Assembly: GCF_030818545.1 (NCBI RefSeq)
Contig: NZ_JAUTAH010000001.1
Span: 1,865,001 to 1,929,000, forward strand
Length of the DNA stretch: 64,000 nt
Direction: 5' to 3'
DNA from: Brevundimonas sp. SORGH_AS_0993
GTDB taxonomy: Bacteria > Pseudomonadota > Alphaproteobacteria > Caulobacterales > Caulobacteraceae
Shown: one piece after another, positions 54,616-62,997 of the stretch
Position numbering within the stretch: position 1 is the first letter of the stretch
Layout of the letters: each line of letters opens with the position of its first letter
The notes under the pieces: model-generated
Seen by the model: only the letters and a program-made list of their open reading frames with translations
Told to the model about the DNA's origin: nothing
The model's database searches: none
Position numbers and translations under genes: made by a program

Positions 54616-56251
54616 TCAGCCCTTGCGCAGACCCAGCAAGCCCAGCCAGCCGCCGCTGGTCAGCAGGGCCACATCCAGCAGGGCCAGCGGCAGGGGAGTC
54701 GACACGGGGGCGGCGATGAAGCGGGACCGCCACACGGGGCCGAACTTGCCCTTGTAGCTGCGCAGGCCCTGGAAACCGTAAAGCGCCCCGCCCTCCTCGA
54801 ACACCAGGGCGCCCACGCGGGCGAACACGGGGGCCAGACGCCGATCCTCCAGCCCGGCCAGGGGCGCCATGCCCAGATCGAAGCGCGCCAGTCCCTCGGA
54901 CTTGGCCCATTGGGCGCAGCGGATGAACAGATAGTCCATCACCCCGTGGGGCGCGTCCGGTCGATGGCGCATCAGGTCCACCGCCGCCTCCTCAGGCGCG
55001 ATCAACAGATTGGCGAAGGCCACGATCCGCCCGCCTTCGCGCACCAGCGCCAGCGGCGTCAGGTCCAGATAGTCGGGGTCGAACCGTCCCATGGAAAAGG
55101 ACTTTTCAGATCCCTCGTGCATGGCCAGCCAAGCGTCGGACACGGCTCGCAGCTCGTCCGCGATGGGTCCGACCGATCCAGGCGGCAGCACCTCGAAGAC
55201 CGCGCCTTCGCGCTCGGCCCGGTTCAGAGCGGTGCGCAGGTTCTGCTTGCCCTTGCCTTCGGTCGAGAAACGGTGGGCGTCGATGACCGCGGTCTCGCCC
55301 ACCTTGCGGACAGCCAGACCCATGGTCGCCAGGTCGCCCAGTATGTCCTCGCCGACCGAATAGAAGACGGCCGCCCCGCCGTAGCTGTCGGCCATTTCGG
55401 CGAAGGCCCACAGCAGCGGCAGACGCTCGCTTCTCAGGCCCGCCGGTTCGCCCATGGCGATCCAGCGTCGCCCGCGCACCCGATAGGCCAGGAAACTGCG
55501 TCCCGAAGGACTGAACAACAGGGCCTTGTCCCCCAGCATGGCCAGCCAGGCCTCGGGCGTGGCGCGGTCGGCCTGGGCCAGGGCGGCCTGGGCGCGCGCG
55601 ATCTCCTCGGCGCTGGCGGGGCCGTGACTGTGCGCGCCGGGCGATCCCAGCAGCGACCGCCCGGCCACCACCACCGTCAGTATGGCCAGCACCAGGCCGG
55701 CCCGCAGGAAGCCCGAGGCTTGGCGGTCGGTCAGGAAGCGCCACCACAATTCGTCGGTATAGGTCACGTCGCGATAGGCGAAGAAGCCCAGCCACAGCAT
55801 GGCGCCCACCACGGCGATCAGCAGCAACAGCCAGCTGGGCCGCAGCGGCTCGCTGAGACGCGATCGACGATTGAAGGCCGTGCGGCAGGGCGCCAGCAGG
55901 GCGGCGACGACCATCAGGTCCCGCGCCTCCTCCCAGTCCAGGCCCTTGAGGACCGAAAAGACCGCGCCCAGGGCCAGCACTCCCAGGGCGGCCCAATAGG
56001 CCCCCGCGCCGCCGACGCCACAGGCCCGCCGACAACAGGATCAGCAGAAAGGCCGCGATGCTGGCCACGAAGTGCGATAGGTCGATCAACACCGGCGAGA
56101 CCACGCCGGTCAGGCGACGCAGGCGGTCGTCGAACTCGGGCGTCACGGCCGAAATCAGCATCAGGCCGCCGGCCAGGAAGGCCAGAATGGCGAAGACCTG
56201 CGGCGTCAGTTCAAAGGCCAGTCCACCCAGACGGCGGACCAGACCAGGCAT
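54616..56251 (-). pseudogene. MprF-like phosphatidylglycerol lysyl/alanyl-transferase, frameshifted
   Basis: The C-terminal part (54616-about 55990) has the DUF2156 domain with GRSFLAYRVRGRRWIAMGEPAG, FSMGRFDPDYLDLTPLALVRE and YLFIRCAQWAKSEG. The N-terminal part, in the next frame, gives MPGLVRRLGGLAFELTPQVF with membrane helices and stops making sense after LLSAGLWRRRRG. Removing one base from the CCCCC run at 56001-56005 (plus strand) joins them as RGAYWAALGVLALGAVFSVLKGLDWEEA, the standard MprF sequence. The two-domain layout is that of a full MprF-type aminoacyl-lipid synthase without the longer flippase region. The start is probably the ATG at 56251. Confidence 0.82.
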
Positions 56252-56428
56252 TTGCGCGGCGCGTCGGGACAAGCGGGACCTGCTGATTCGGCGGAACGCC
56301 GCATCATAGACCAAGAATTGTCGAACTGGGGCGAGGCCGGGGTCATTTCAGGGCCGCTGAAACAATCCGTAACACGGCGAGTTGGTAGATTGCGGGCGTC
56401 GGGCCCGCGTAACCGGGGATATGTTCCC

Positions 56429-56977
56429 ATGACCATCAAAACCTTCTTCCTGGCCAGCGCCGCCGCCACCGTTCTGACCGCCGCGCCGGCCCTGGCCCAA
56501 GAGGCTCAACAACCGGCCGCCGACCCTGCCTCTGCTTCGGCCGCCCAGCCCAGCCTGTCGCTGACGCCGGGCGCCACGGTGCGTGGCCCTGACGGCGATC
56601 TGGGCACGCTGGAAGGCGTGCGCACCAACGCCGAAGGCCGCCAGGAGTTGACCGTTCGCGGCGGCGACGGCCAGCTGCGGGGCGTGCCGCTGGCCGGCAT
56701 CCGTCAGGACGGCCAGGCTGTCGCCGTGGCCTACACCAAGGCCGAGTTCGACGCCGCCGCTCCGATCGCGGACACGACCGCCGCCCCGGCTGCGGCCGAA
56801 CCCACCGATCCGGCCGCCGCGCCGACGTCCGACGACACGGCGACGCCGCCCGCCTCTGATCCGGCCACGACCACCCCGCCGACCGGCGCTCCGCCCCCGC
56901 CGCTGCCGACGGACCCTGTTACGGAGCCGACGACCGAGCCCACCGAGCCGGCGACGCCTCCGACCCAGCCCAACTAG
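56429..56977 (+). CDS. exported Pro/Thr-rich hypothetical protein
   Basis: 182 residues. A Sec signal (MTIKTFFLASAAATVLTAAP, cleaved at ALAQ) is followed by a domain of about 60 residues (SLTPGATVRGPDGDLGTLEG, then QELTVRGGDGQLRGVPLAGI), and a long Ala/Thr/Pro tail with repeating TEPT and PATPP-like phrases. It resembles a PRC-barrel-like strand unit; the tail may pass through the cell wall. It has no similarity I can name. The intergenic repeat begins directly at its stop. Confidence 0.65.
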   Translation: MTIKTFFLASAAATVLTAAPALAQEAQQPAADPASASAAQPSLSLTPGATVRGPDGDLGTLEGVRTNAEGRQELTVRGGDGQLRGVPLAGIRQDGQAVAVAYTKAEFDAAAPIADTTAAPAAAEPTDPAAAPTSDDTATPPASDPATTTPPTGAPPPPLPTDPVTEPTTEPTEPATPPTQPN

Positions 56978-57039
56978 AGCCTGACTCACGACGCTTCAGC
57001 CGGAACCGCAGCGCGGTTCCGGCTAAAACGATCAGGCTC
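56977..57039. repeat. intergenic stem-loop repeat, copy 3
   Basis: Outer arms GAGCCTGA and ATCAGGCTC, and a perfect 12-bp inner stem (AGCCGGAACCGC at 56998-57009 with GCGGTTCCGGCT at 57013-57024). It overlaps the stop codon of the previous gene. The AAAACGATCAGGCT end is shared with copy 1 at 37835 and copy 2 at 40644. Confidence 0.75.
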
Positions 57040-57058
57040 CGAGCCAGGGTTGAAATGA

Positions 57059-57090
57059 AAAGGGCGGCCAGGACATCCCGGCCGCCTTTG
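57059..57090 (+). terminator. weak terminator-like hairpin
   Basis: AAAGGGCGGCC and GGCCGCCTTT pair with one G bulged around a 10-base loop, followed by TTTG. It is downstream of the exported hypothetical gene on the plus strand. Confidence 0.45.
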
Positions 57091-57134
57091 TCATGCGCGA
57101 TGGTCTTCCAGAATCCTTTGATCGACCGAACAGC

Positions 57135-57164
57135 AAAAAGGGCGACGCCTAAGCACCGCCCTTT
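57135..57164 (-). terminator. terminator of the GlsB-like gene
   Basis: Minus strand: AAAGGGCG, a 12-base loop, CGCCCTTT then TT. It lies about 20 bases beyond the stop of the gene at 57185, which reads towards it. Confidence 0.7.
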
Positions 57165-57184
57165 CCGTAGTTGCAGCGTCGGCC

Positions 57185-57439
57185 TTAGGCGCGGCGCTTG
57201 ATCAGGCCCAGCAGGAACAGCAGCAGGCACGACCCCAGGAACGCCACGATCAGGGTGACGAAGTTGAACCCGCCGACCGGCGTGCCCAGAAGATTGTTGG
57301 CGATGAAACCGCCCAGCAGAGCGCCGACGACGCCGACGATCAGATTGGTCAGCAGGCCGTGATTGCGACCCATGACCTTCTCAGCCAGCCAGCCCGCCAC
57401 GATGCCGATGACCAGCCATCCGATAAGACCCAAACCCAT
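57185..57439 (-). CDS. GlsB/YeaQ/YmgE-family stress-response membrane protein
   Basis: 84 residues with three short membrane segments: IGWLVIGIVAGWLA, then GLLTNLIVGVVGALLGGFI and FVTLIVAFLGSCLLLFLLGLI. The GxxGxxxG-type and the charged KVMGRNHG loop fit this transglycosylase-associated family. The ATG at 57439 has GGAGG nine bases before it and is preferred to the one at 57454. It is a small inner-membrane protein linked with stress response in enterics. Confidence 0.88.
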   Translation of the reverse strand: MGLGLIGWLVIGIVAGWLAEKVMGRNHGLLTNLIVGVVGALLGGFIANNLLGTPVGGFNFVTLIVAFLGSCLLLFLLGLIKRRA

Positions 57440-57617
57440 GCTCGTATCCTCCATTCAAAAGCCAAGCTGCCTGCTTAATGCGCGTCCGACCGTGGGGTTG
57501 CGTCGCGCGCCCCATTCTCGTGTCCCATTCTCGCGCCAGGCGATCCGGCACGGGGGTTGCGTCCTGACAGGCGAACCGTCCCGCGCCGGGACAGGTCGTG
57601 ATCCAGGAGCCCGCGCC

Positions 57618-57989
57618 ATGGCCGCCGACATCGATCTTCATCTGGGCAAGAGACTGCGCCGCCGCCGTCGCCTGCTGGGCCTGACGCAGCAACAGGTGGC
57701 CGTGCGGATCGGCGTGCGCTTCCAGCAGATTCAGAAATACGAATGCGGCGCCAACCGCCTGTCGGCCGCCCGGCTTTGGGAGCTGGCCGAGGCGCTGGAA
57801 ATCCCCGTCTCCTATTTCTACGAAGGCGTGACCGAGGCGCTGGAACGAAACGAAGGCGCGGGCGGCGAAGTCTTCTCCCGCAAGGAGACGCTGGATCTGA
57901 TCCATGCCTATTACCAACTGGGCGAACGGCCGCGCAGGCGGCTTCTGGACCTGGCCAAGTCGCTGCATTCGGACGAGAGGCCGGCCTGA
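57618..57989 (+). CDS. XRE-family HTH regulator
   Basis: 123 residues. The HTH region is at about 10-60: GKRLRRRRRLLGLTQQQVAVRIG, then FQQIQKYECGANRLSAARLW, as in Caulobacterales regulators related to SinR/PopZ-region XREs. The C-terminal helix ends RPRRRLLDLAKSLHSDER. This form, with HTH followed by a short tail, regulates an unknown set. It begins at 57618, with the ribosome site AGGAGC in front. Confidence 0.88.
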   Translation: MAADIDLHLGKRLRRRRRLLGLTQQQVAVRIGVRFQQIQKYECGANRLSAARLWELAEALEIPVSYFYEGVTEALERNEGAGGEVFSRKETLDLIHAYYQLGERPRRRLLDLAKSLHSDERPA

Positions 57990-58039
57990 CTCCGCGACAG
58001 AGGGCGCCCAAGACGGTCGAAGCGCGCTAAGAGGCGGCC

Positions 58040-58825
58040 ATGACCGAATATGAAGCCTTCGCCATCGAACTGGCGCGAGCCGCCGCGCGCGTGACCCTGC
58101 CCTTCTTCCGCTCGGACCTCGGATACGAGGACAAGGGCGGCGCGGCGGGCTTCGACCCCGTGACAGAAGCCGACAAACAGGCCGAAGCGGCCATCCGCCG
58201 CCTGATCGCCGAACGCTATCCCGACCACGGCGTCATCGGCGAGGAGTATGGCGAAGACCGGCCCGAGGCCGAACAGGTCTGGGTGCTGGACCCCATCGAC
58301 GGCACCCGCGCCTTCATTTCCGGCCTGCCGCTGTGGACCACCCTGATCGCCCTGCGCCAGGCCGGTCAGCCGACGGTCGGGGTGATCGCCCAGCCCTATC
58401 TGGACGAAATCTTCCTGGGCGGCCCGACCGGCGCGCGCCTCATTCGGGGAGACACCGAGACGCCGCTGGCCGTCCGGGCCTGCCCGCGGCTGAACCAGGC
58501 CGTCATCTCCACTACCGATCCCGACATTTTCGACGTCGCCGAACGCGCCGCCTGGACGAAGCTGCGCGCCGCCGCTCGGCTGGCCCGCCTGGGCTGCGAC
58601 GCCTACGCCTATGCGATGGTGGCGGCCGGACGCATGGACATGGTCGCGGAAACCAGCCTGAAGCCCTGGGACTGGTCCGCCCTGGCGCCCGTGATCGCCG
58701 CCGCCGGCGGCCAGGTCGTCAACTGGGGCGGCGGGGCGCCGGACGACCGGGGCCAGATTCTGGCCGTGGGCGACGCCGGCCTGATCGACCAGGCCCTGCC
58801 CTTGCTGAGGCCGGCGGCCCTCTAA
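58040..58825 (+). CDS. hisN: histidinol-phosphatase of the inositol-monophosphatase family
   Basis: 261 residues. Metal-binding motifs are DPVTEADKQAE (about 42-52), GEEYGEDR and WVLDPIDGTRAF (about 81-92), and the distal KPWDWSALAPVIAAAGG (about 212-228). In this family the length, the WDxxAxxPI-like end and the fact that many alphaproteobacteria use HisN suggest histidinol phosphatase; inositol- or fructose-1,6-bisphosphatase cannot be excluded. It stands 51 bases after the XRE gene on the same strand. Confidence 0.8.
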   Translation: MTEYEAFAIELARAAARVTLPFFRSDLGYEDKGGAAGFDPVTEADKQAEAAIRRLIAERYPDHGVIGEEYGEDRPEAEQVWVLDPIDGTRAFISGLPLWTTLIALRQAGQPTVGVIAQPYLDEIFLGGPTGARLIRGDTETPLAVRACPRLNQAVISTTDPDIFDVAERAAWTKLRAAARLARLGCDAYAYAMVAAGRMDMVAETSLKPWDWSALAPVIAAAGGQVVNWGGGAPDDRGQILAVGDAGLIDQALPLLRPAAL

Positions 58826-58832
58826 GGGCGCG

Positions 58833-59882
58833 TCAGGCCACCGAGGCGGACCCCGCCGTCGCGTCCTCGGTGCGGGCGGAGGGGTCGCGCGCGGCGTCCG
58901 GCGTCGGGGACACGTCGTCGGCCAGGGCGTCGAACGCCTCCAGGAACTCGCCGCGCATGGGATCGGCCTCCATGATGACCTCGTGCCTGGCGCCGACCAC
59001 CTCCACATAGCGGCCGCGCGGCAGACGGCTGGCGGCCCAGCGCGTGGTCTGTTTCCAGACCACGTCGTCGGCGCCGGCCTGGACGATGGTGACGGGAATA
59101 CGCACCTGTTTCAGCGCCTTGGGCTTCAGGGCGCGCTCCCCGGCGTCCAGGGCGAAGGCCAGCCAGCCATAGGTCGGACCGCCGATGCCCAGGTGCGGAC
59201 AGGCGAACAGCTGCTGGCGCCACGCCTCGTACCGTTCCCGGTCCGAGGTCAGGGCGTCCTCTTCGAAATTGTGGTCGAACGGATCGTCGGGATCGCCCAG
59301 CACATAGTCGCCCGCCAGGCCGTGACGGATGTTCCAGCGCACCGCCAGCTTGACCGACCACATCGACCGCTTGCCGGTCTTGATGCGCAACATCGGGCTG
59401 CACAGGACGGCGCCGACGAACCGATCCTCGCCCGCCTCCAGGCTGAGCAGGTTCAGGCAGGCGCCCATGGAATGGCCGACCATGATCCACGGCTTCGGAC
59501 ACTGACTCTCGAAGGCGCCCAGCAGCCGCCCATAGTCGTCCAGAAACTCCTCCACCGCGCGGGCGTGACCCTTCAACCGGTCGGGCAGCAGCCGCGCCGA
59601 CAGCCCCTGGCCGCGCCAGTCGTGGGCCAGGACGCACCAGCCGCGCGCCAGGAAGTTGCCGATGATCTCGAAATATTTCTCGATCGGCTCGGTGCGGCCG
59701 GGGCTCAGCACCACCGTCCCGCGCGCCTGGCCCTCCGCCAGATGCGTCGGACGCCACAGGGCCGCGCGCAGGCGCATGCCGCCGGCGCCCCGGAACCATT
59801 CGCCCCGGCCGCCGGGCGGGGACGCGGCGCCCGGAACCCCCATCAGGGGAGCCTGGGCGGCGAAGGCTTGGGCGCGGTTCAC
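58833..59882 (-). CDS. alpha/beta hydrolase (lysophospholipase/monoglyceride lipase-like)
   Basis: 349 residues. The Hydrolase_4-type core has VVLSPGRTEPIEKYFEIIGNF, LAHDWRGQGLS, the Ser elbow VGHSMGACLN (about 150-159) and a probable His in VVGARHEVIMEAD. A C-terminal extension of about 30 residues is low-complexity. The start is the GTG at 59882, in a GTGA overlap with the stop of the methyltransferase-like gene; this favours it over an internal ATG. It hydrolyses an acyl ester in or on the membrane; the substrate is unknown. Confidence 0.85.
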   Translation of the reverse strand: MNRAQAFAAQAPLMGVPGAASPPGGRGEWFRGAGGMRLRAALWRPTHLAEGQARGTVVLSPGRTEPIEKYFEIIGNFLARGWCVLAHDWRGQGLSARLLPDRLKGHARAVEEFLDDYGRLLGAFESQCPKPWIMVGHSMGACLNLLSLEAGEDRFVGAVLCSPMLRIKTGKRSMWSVKLAVRWNIRHGLAGDYVLGDPDDPFDHNFEEDALTSDRERYEAWRQQLFACPHLGIGGPTYGWLAFALDAGERALKPKALKQVRIPVTIVQAGADDVVWKQTTRWAASRLPRGRYVEVVGARHEVIMEADPMRGEFLEAFDALADDVSPTPDAARDPSARTEDATAGSASVA

Positions 59883-60802
59883 TCGGGTTTCCTGAACTTC
59901 AAGGTCATGCGGTCGCTTTCGCCGATCGCCTCGTACTTCGCGCGGTCGAAGGCCGGATCGGCGGGCTGGCCCTTGGGGGCCGTCAGGCGCGTGGGCGGCA
60001 GGGTGTCGACCCCGAAGGGATGGTCCTTGGTGTCCGCGGGGTTCGCGTTGATCTCGGACGCCGCGACGAAGACGAACCCGGCCTCGGCCGCCAGTTGGCG
60101 CACGAACGCCTCCTGCACATAGCCGTTGGCGGCGACCGGGTCCTGGTCCTGCTCGGGCGCCAGCCGGTGCTGCTCGACGCCCAGTATGCCTCCGGGACGC
60201 AGGGCGGCGAAGGCGTCGGCGAAGGCTTTTTCCGCGATGCCCGCCGCCATCCAGCCGTGCAGGGTGCGCATGAACAGACACAGTTCCGCCGCGCCCAGCG
60301 GCGCGACCGGCCCCGACGCTGCGCCGAAACTGGCGAATCGCGGCTCGCCGTATAGTTTCTTGTCGCTGCTGAACCGCGTCTTGAAGGCGGTGTTCAGCGT
60401 CACCTGGACCGGGTCCGCCGTCGGCCCCTCGGGGAACAGGGCCGCCACATAGGTCCCGCCGCCCCGCGCCAGATAGGGGGCCAGAATCTCGGTGTACCAG
60501 CCGCCGCCGGGCCAGAATTCCACCACCGTCATGCGCGGCTGAAGACCGAAGAAGCGCAAGGTCTCCATCGGGTGGCGCGCCGCATCGCGCGCCCGGTCCT
60601 GGGCGCTGCGCCAGGGACCGGCGACAGCCCATTCCAGCGACCCCTCGGGCGGGCCGTTCGCAGCGGCGGGCGCCGGCGCCGGGGTCGGCGTCTTGTCTTC
60701 CTTTCGGCCGCAGGCGGCCAGGCCGCCCAGCGCCAGGCCGGTTGCGCCGGCCATGAGCAGGCGGCGCGACAGGCCGTTCGGGGCGGCAGTATGGTCAGTC
60801 AT
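59879..60802 (-). CDS. exported methyltransferase-like lipoprotein (COG4798 type)
   Basis: 307 residues. The N-terminus has twin arginines (GLSRRLLMAG) and a lipobox GLAAC (Cys near residue 31), so it is a Tat-type lipoprotein anchored outside the cytoplasm. The rest is a methyltransferase-like fold: motif I is VVEFWPGGGWYTEILAPYL instead of the usual DxGxGxG, then ALRPGGILGVEQHR and the shared ending IGESDRMTLKFRKPE. SAM would not normally be available outside the cytoplasm, so the role is unclear. It is a paralogue of the next protein and precedes the lipase-like gene by GTGA overlap. Confidence 0.82.
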   Translation of the reverse strand: MTDHTAAPNGLSRRLLMAGATGLALGGLAACGRKEDKTPTPAPAPAAANGPPEGSLEWAVAGPWRSAQDRARDAARHPMETLRFFGLQPRMTVVEFWPGGGWYTEILAPYLARGGGTYVAALFPEGPTADPVQVTLNTAFKTRFSSDKKLYGEPRFASFGAASGPVAPLGAAELCLFMRTLHGWMAAGIAEKAFADAFAALRPGGILGVEQHRLAPEQDQDPVAANGYVQEAFVRQLAAEAGFVFVAASEINANPADTKDHPFGVDTLPPTRLTAPKGQPADPAFDRAKYEAIGESDRMTLKFRKPE

Positions 60803-60892
60803 CGAATACTCCCGCAGGACGCCGACCCCCGCGCCGACAGCCTTGGTCAGACGGGATTAGTCAGGTTCGCCGTCCCGGTCAAAACGCGATCG

Positions 60893-61726
60893 CTATTCCG
60901 GCTTGCGAAACCGCAGCGTCATCCGGTCGCTTTCGCCGATGGCGTCGAAGGCGGCGCGCTCTTCGGCCGACAGACGTGGGGCGGCCGGGTCGTCGGACGC
61001 CGCCGAACGGCGCACCGGCGGCAGGGTCCAGACGCCGAAGGGATGGTCGTGATCGTCCCTGGGATTGGCGTTCAGCTCGCTGCGCGCCTCCAGGACGAAG
61101 CCGGCGTTCCGGGCCTCTCGGATCACATAGCTTTCGGGGACATAGCCGGTGGAGGCCACGTCGGCGACGTTCAGGCCCTCGGCGCTGCGGTGCTGCTCCA
61201 CGGCCAGGACCCCGCCGGGCTTCAACGCCTTGTAGAAAGCCTGGAGGTAGGGCTGGGTCCGGCCGTCGCGCGCCCAATTGTGAAAGGCCCGCGCCACCAG
61301 GATCAGGTCCGCCGAACCCTCGGCCACGCCCATGGACTCCAGGGGCCTGTTGACCGGCACATAGCGCCCGCCGGTCCCGGCGGCGTAGGGCTCCAGGATG
61401 TGACGCCACCAGCTGGCGCCGCCCGGCTCGATCTCCACCACCGTCATACCGGGCGTCAGGCCCCAGAAGGTCAGCGATTCGTAGGGGTGACGCGCGGCGT
61501 CGCGGGCGCGGTCGGCGACCGGTCGGGCCTCCGACGCGACGGCCGCCTGCAGCGCCGTATCCTCGGCCAGCGTCGGGATGGCGCTGGACAGGGCCGAACG
61601 CGGCGGCTTCCACGCCCCTTCGGTCTGGCCCGCCGGCGGGGCGGATTGGGCCAGCACGGGGCCGGCCACGGCGACGGAAAGGGCGGCGACGGAAAGGGCG
61701 AAGAGGCCGTAGGTCATGGGGCGCAT
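60893..61726 (-). CDS. exported methyltransferase-like protein, paralogue
   Basis: 277 residues with a Sec signal (MRPMTYGLFALSVAALSVAV, cleaved near LAQ). The same family features occur: DAARHPYESLTFWGLTPGMT, motif I VVEIEPGGASWWRHILEPY, ALKPGGVLAVEQHR and the ending IGESDRMTLRFRKPE. The ATG at 61726 has AGGA about 10 bases upstream; a second Met (61717) is possible. It is followed, 90 bp later, by the lipoprotein paralogue. The pair probably arose by duplication and may be exported to modify or bind an exported product. Confidence 0.82.
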   Translation of the reverse strand: MRPMTYGLFALSVAALSVAVAGPVLAQSAPPAGQTEGAWKPPRSALSSAIPTLAEDTALQAAVASEARPVADRARDAARHPYESLTFWGLTPGMTVVEIEPGGASWWRHILEPYAAGTGGRYVPVNRPLESMGVAEGSADLILVARAFHNWARDGRTQPYLQAFYKALKPGGVLAVEQHRSAEGLNVADVASTGYVPESYVIREARNAGFVLEARSELNANPRDDHDHPFGVWTLPPVRRSAASDDPAAPRLSAEERAAFDAIGESDRMTLRFRKPE

Positions 61727-61836
61727 GGGTCGGCGTTCCTGAAAGGGCGATCCGCCCGTCTTACGACCCGGTCGAGGCCGCGCAAAGCCCGCCCCCAGCC
61801 TCACGGCGATTTCGTCGCACGCCCCCGCGCCGACCC

Positions 61837-61864
61837 CTTGACGCCGGTTTCGCCCATCCCATCT
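61837..61864 (+). promoter_or_regulatory. heat-shock (RpoH-type) promoter of the Hsp20 gene
   Basis: CTTGAC (61837-61842) and TCCCATCT (61857-61864) are separated by 14 bases, close to the RpoH pattern CTTGAA-N13/15-CCCCATNT. The expected transcript start is near 61872, giving a 5' untranslated region of about 125 bases before the Hsp20 start. Confidence 0.65.
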
Positions 61865-61924
61865 GATTTTCCGAGAGCGCCGGTCACGGGCTCTCCGGGC
61901 TGGCGGCGCCGCTATCGGGCCGCC

Positions 61925-61997
61925 TGTCTGAACCCCAACCGTCCGGGCCAAACCGCCGGGCGGCTCAACCTTGCTGATCCTCAGGAGGATGCTGATG
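61925..61997 (+). promoter_or_regulatory. possible RNA thermometer (ROSE-like) covering the Hsp20 ribosome site
   Basis: The bases before the ATG can fold: a GC stem around CCGCCGGGCGG and then TTGCTGATCCT...AGGAT, in which ATCCT (before) pairs with AGGAT holding the AGGAGG ribosome site (61983-61988). The U-U/C-G-C-U element that opposes the site in ROSE elements is represented by TTGCT. Small heat-shock genes in alphaproteobacteria often have such melting hairpins. Predicted by eye. Confidence 0.4.
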
Positions 61998-62468
61998 CGT
62001 ACCTATGACTTCACCCCGCTGTACCGTTCGGCCGTCGGTTTCGACCGTCTGGCCAATCTGCTGGAAACCGCCGCGCGGACCAGCTCGGACAGCGGCTATC
62101 CGCCCTACAATATCGAAACCACGGGCGAGAACGCCTATCGCATCGAGATCGCCGTCGCGGGCTTCACCCCGGACGAGCTGAACATCGAGGTGAAGGAAAA
62201 CCTGCTGACCGTGACCGGCCGCAAGACGGCCAACGACGACGGGGCGCAGAAGACCTATCTGCACCGCGGCCTGGCCGAGCGCGATTTCGAGCGTCGCTTC
62301 CAGCTGGCCGACTATGTCGTCGTGACCGACGCCAGCCTGGTCAACGGCCTCTTGACCATCGCGCTGAAGCGCGAACTGCCCGAGGCGCTGAAGCCCCGCC
62401 GGATCGAGATCGGCGTCGGCCAGCCCCTGATCGAGGGCAAGGTCGAAAAGACGTCCAAGGCGGCCTGA
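61995..62468 (+). CDS. small heat-shock protein, Hsp20 family
   Basis: 157 residues. The IbpA-type beginning (MRTYDFTPLYRSAVGFDRLAN, here shown in parts) is followed by the alpha-crystallin domain at about 38-130: PPYNIETTGENAYRIEIAVAG, LNIEVKENLLTVTGRK, HRGLAERDFERRFQLADYV and LVNGLLTIALKREL. The AGGAGG site lies six bases upstream of the ATG at 61995, which is preferred over the earlier ones at 61971 and 61989. It holds unfolded proteins for refolding and is probably induced by heat through the promoter at 61837. Confidence 0.92.
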   Translation: MRTYDFTPLYRSAVGFDRLANLLETAARTSSDSGYPPYNIETTGENAYRIEIAVAGFTPDELNIEVKENLLTVTGRKTANDDGAQKTYLHRGLAERDFERRFQLADYVVVTDASLVNGLLTIALKRELPEALKPRRIEIGVGQPLIEGKVEKTSKAA

Positions 62469-62492
62469 TCCGCCCCACGTCGAGAGCCAGGG

Positions 62493-62520
62493 AAGGGCGG
62501 CGTTCGCGCCGCCCTTTTTT
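62493..62520 (+). terminator. rho-independent terminator of hsp20
   Basis: AAGGGCGGCG-TTCG-CGCCGCCCTT with a six-base T run. The TTCG loop and perfect 10-bp stem make it a strong terminator. The T-run runs into the rppH stop codon region on the other strand, so it may be used in both directions. Confidence 0.9.
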
Positions 62521-62997
62521 CTATGCGGCGAAGCGGGCGAAGGCCTTGACCACCTGGGCGTAGGCGTCGCGCTTGAACGGCACGATCAGGTCGCAGGCTT
62601 CCGACAGATCGCCCCAGCGCCAGGCGTCGAACTCCACCTCGTCCTGGGCGTCCAGGTCGATCTCGCCGTCCTGACCGATGAAGCGGAAGGCGAACCACAT
62701 CTGCTTCTGCCCCTTGAATCCACGCCAGGCCTTCGGGTTGTTCATCGCCTCGGGCGGGAAGTCGTAAAGGATCCAGTCGTCGGTCCGGCCCAGCAGTTCC
62801 ACCGACCCAACGCCCGTCTCTTCGCGCAGTTCGCGCCGGGCGGCGTCCATCAGGTCCTCGCCTTCGTCCACCCCGCCTTGGGGGAACTGCCAGTTATAGG
62901 GTCCGGGCGTGGCGTGACGTCGGCCATACCAGACTTGGCCGTCGGCGTTGAACAGCACGACCCCGACATTCGGGCGGTAGAGGGTGAGGTCGGTCAT
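62521..62997 (-). CDS. rppH: RNA pyrophosphohydrolase (Nudix)
   Basis: 158 residues. The Nudix box GGVDEGEDLMDAARRELREETG (about 41-62, shown here in part) follows NWQFPQGG, the RppH phrase. It removes pyrophosphate from the 5' end of mRNAs to start their decay. Length and the WQFPQGG/GFKGQKQMWFAFRF features match NudH/RppH. It is in the same position beside the divergent polysaccharide deacetylase as in related genomes. Confidence 0.94.
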   Translation of the reverse strand: MTDLTLYRPNVGVVLFNADGQVWYGRRHATPGPYNWQFPQGGVDEGEDLMDAARRELREETGVGSVELLGRTDDWILYDFPPEAMNNPKAWRGFKGQKQMWFAFRFIGQDGEIDLDAQDEVEFDAWRWGDLSEACDLIVPFKRDAYAQVVKAFARFAA

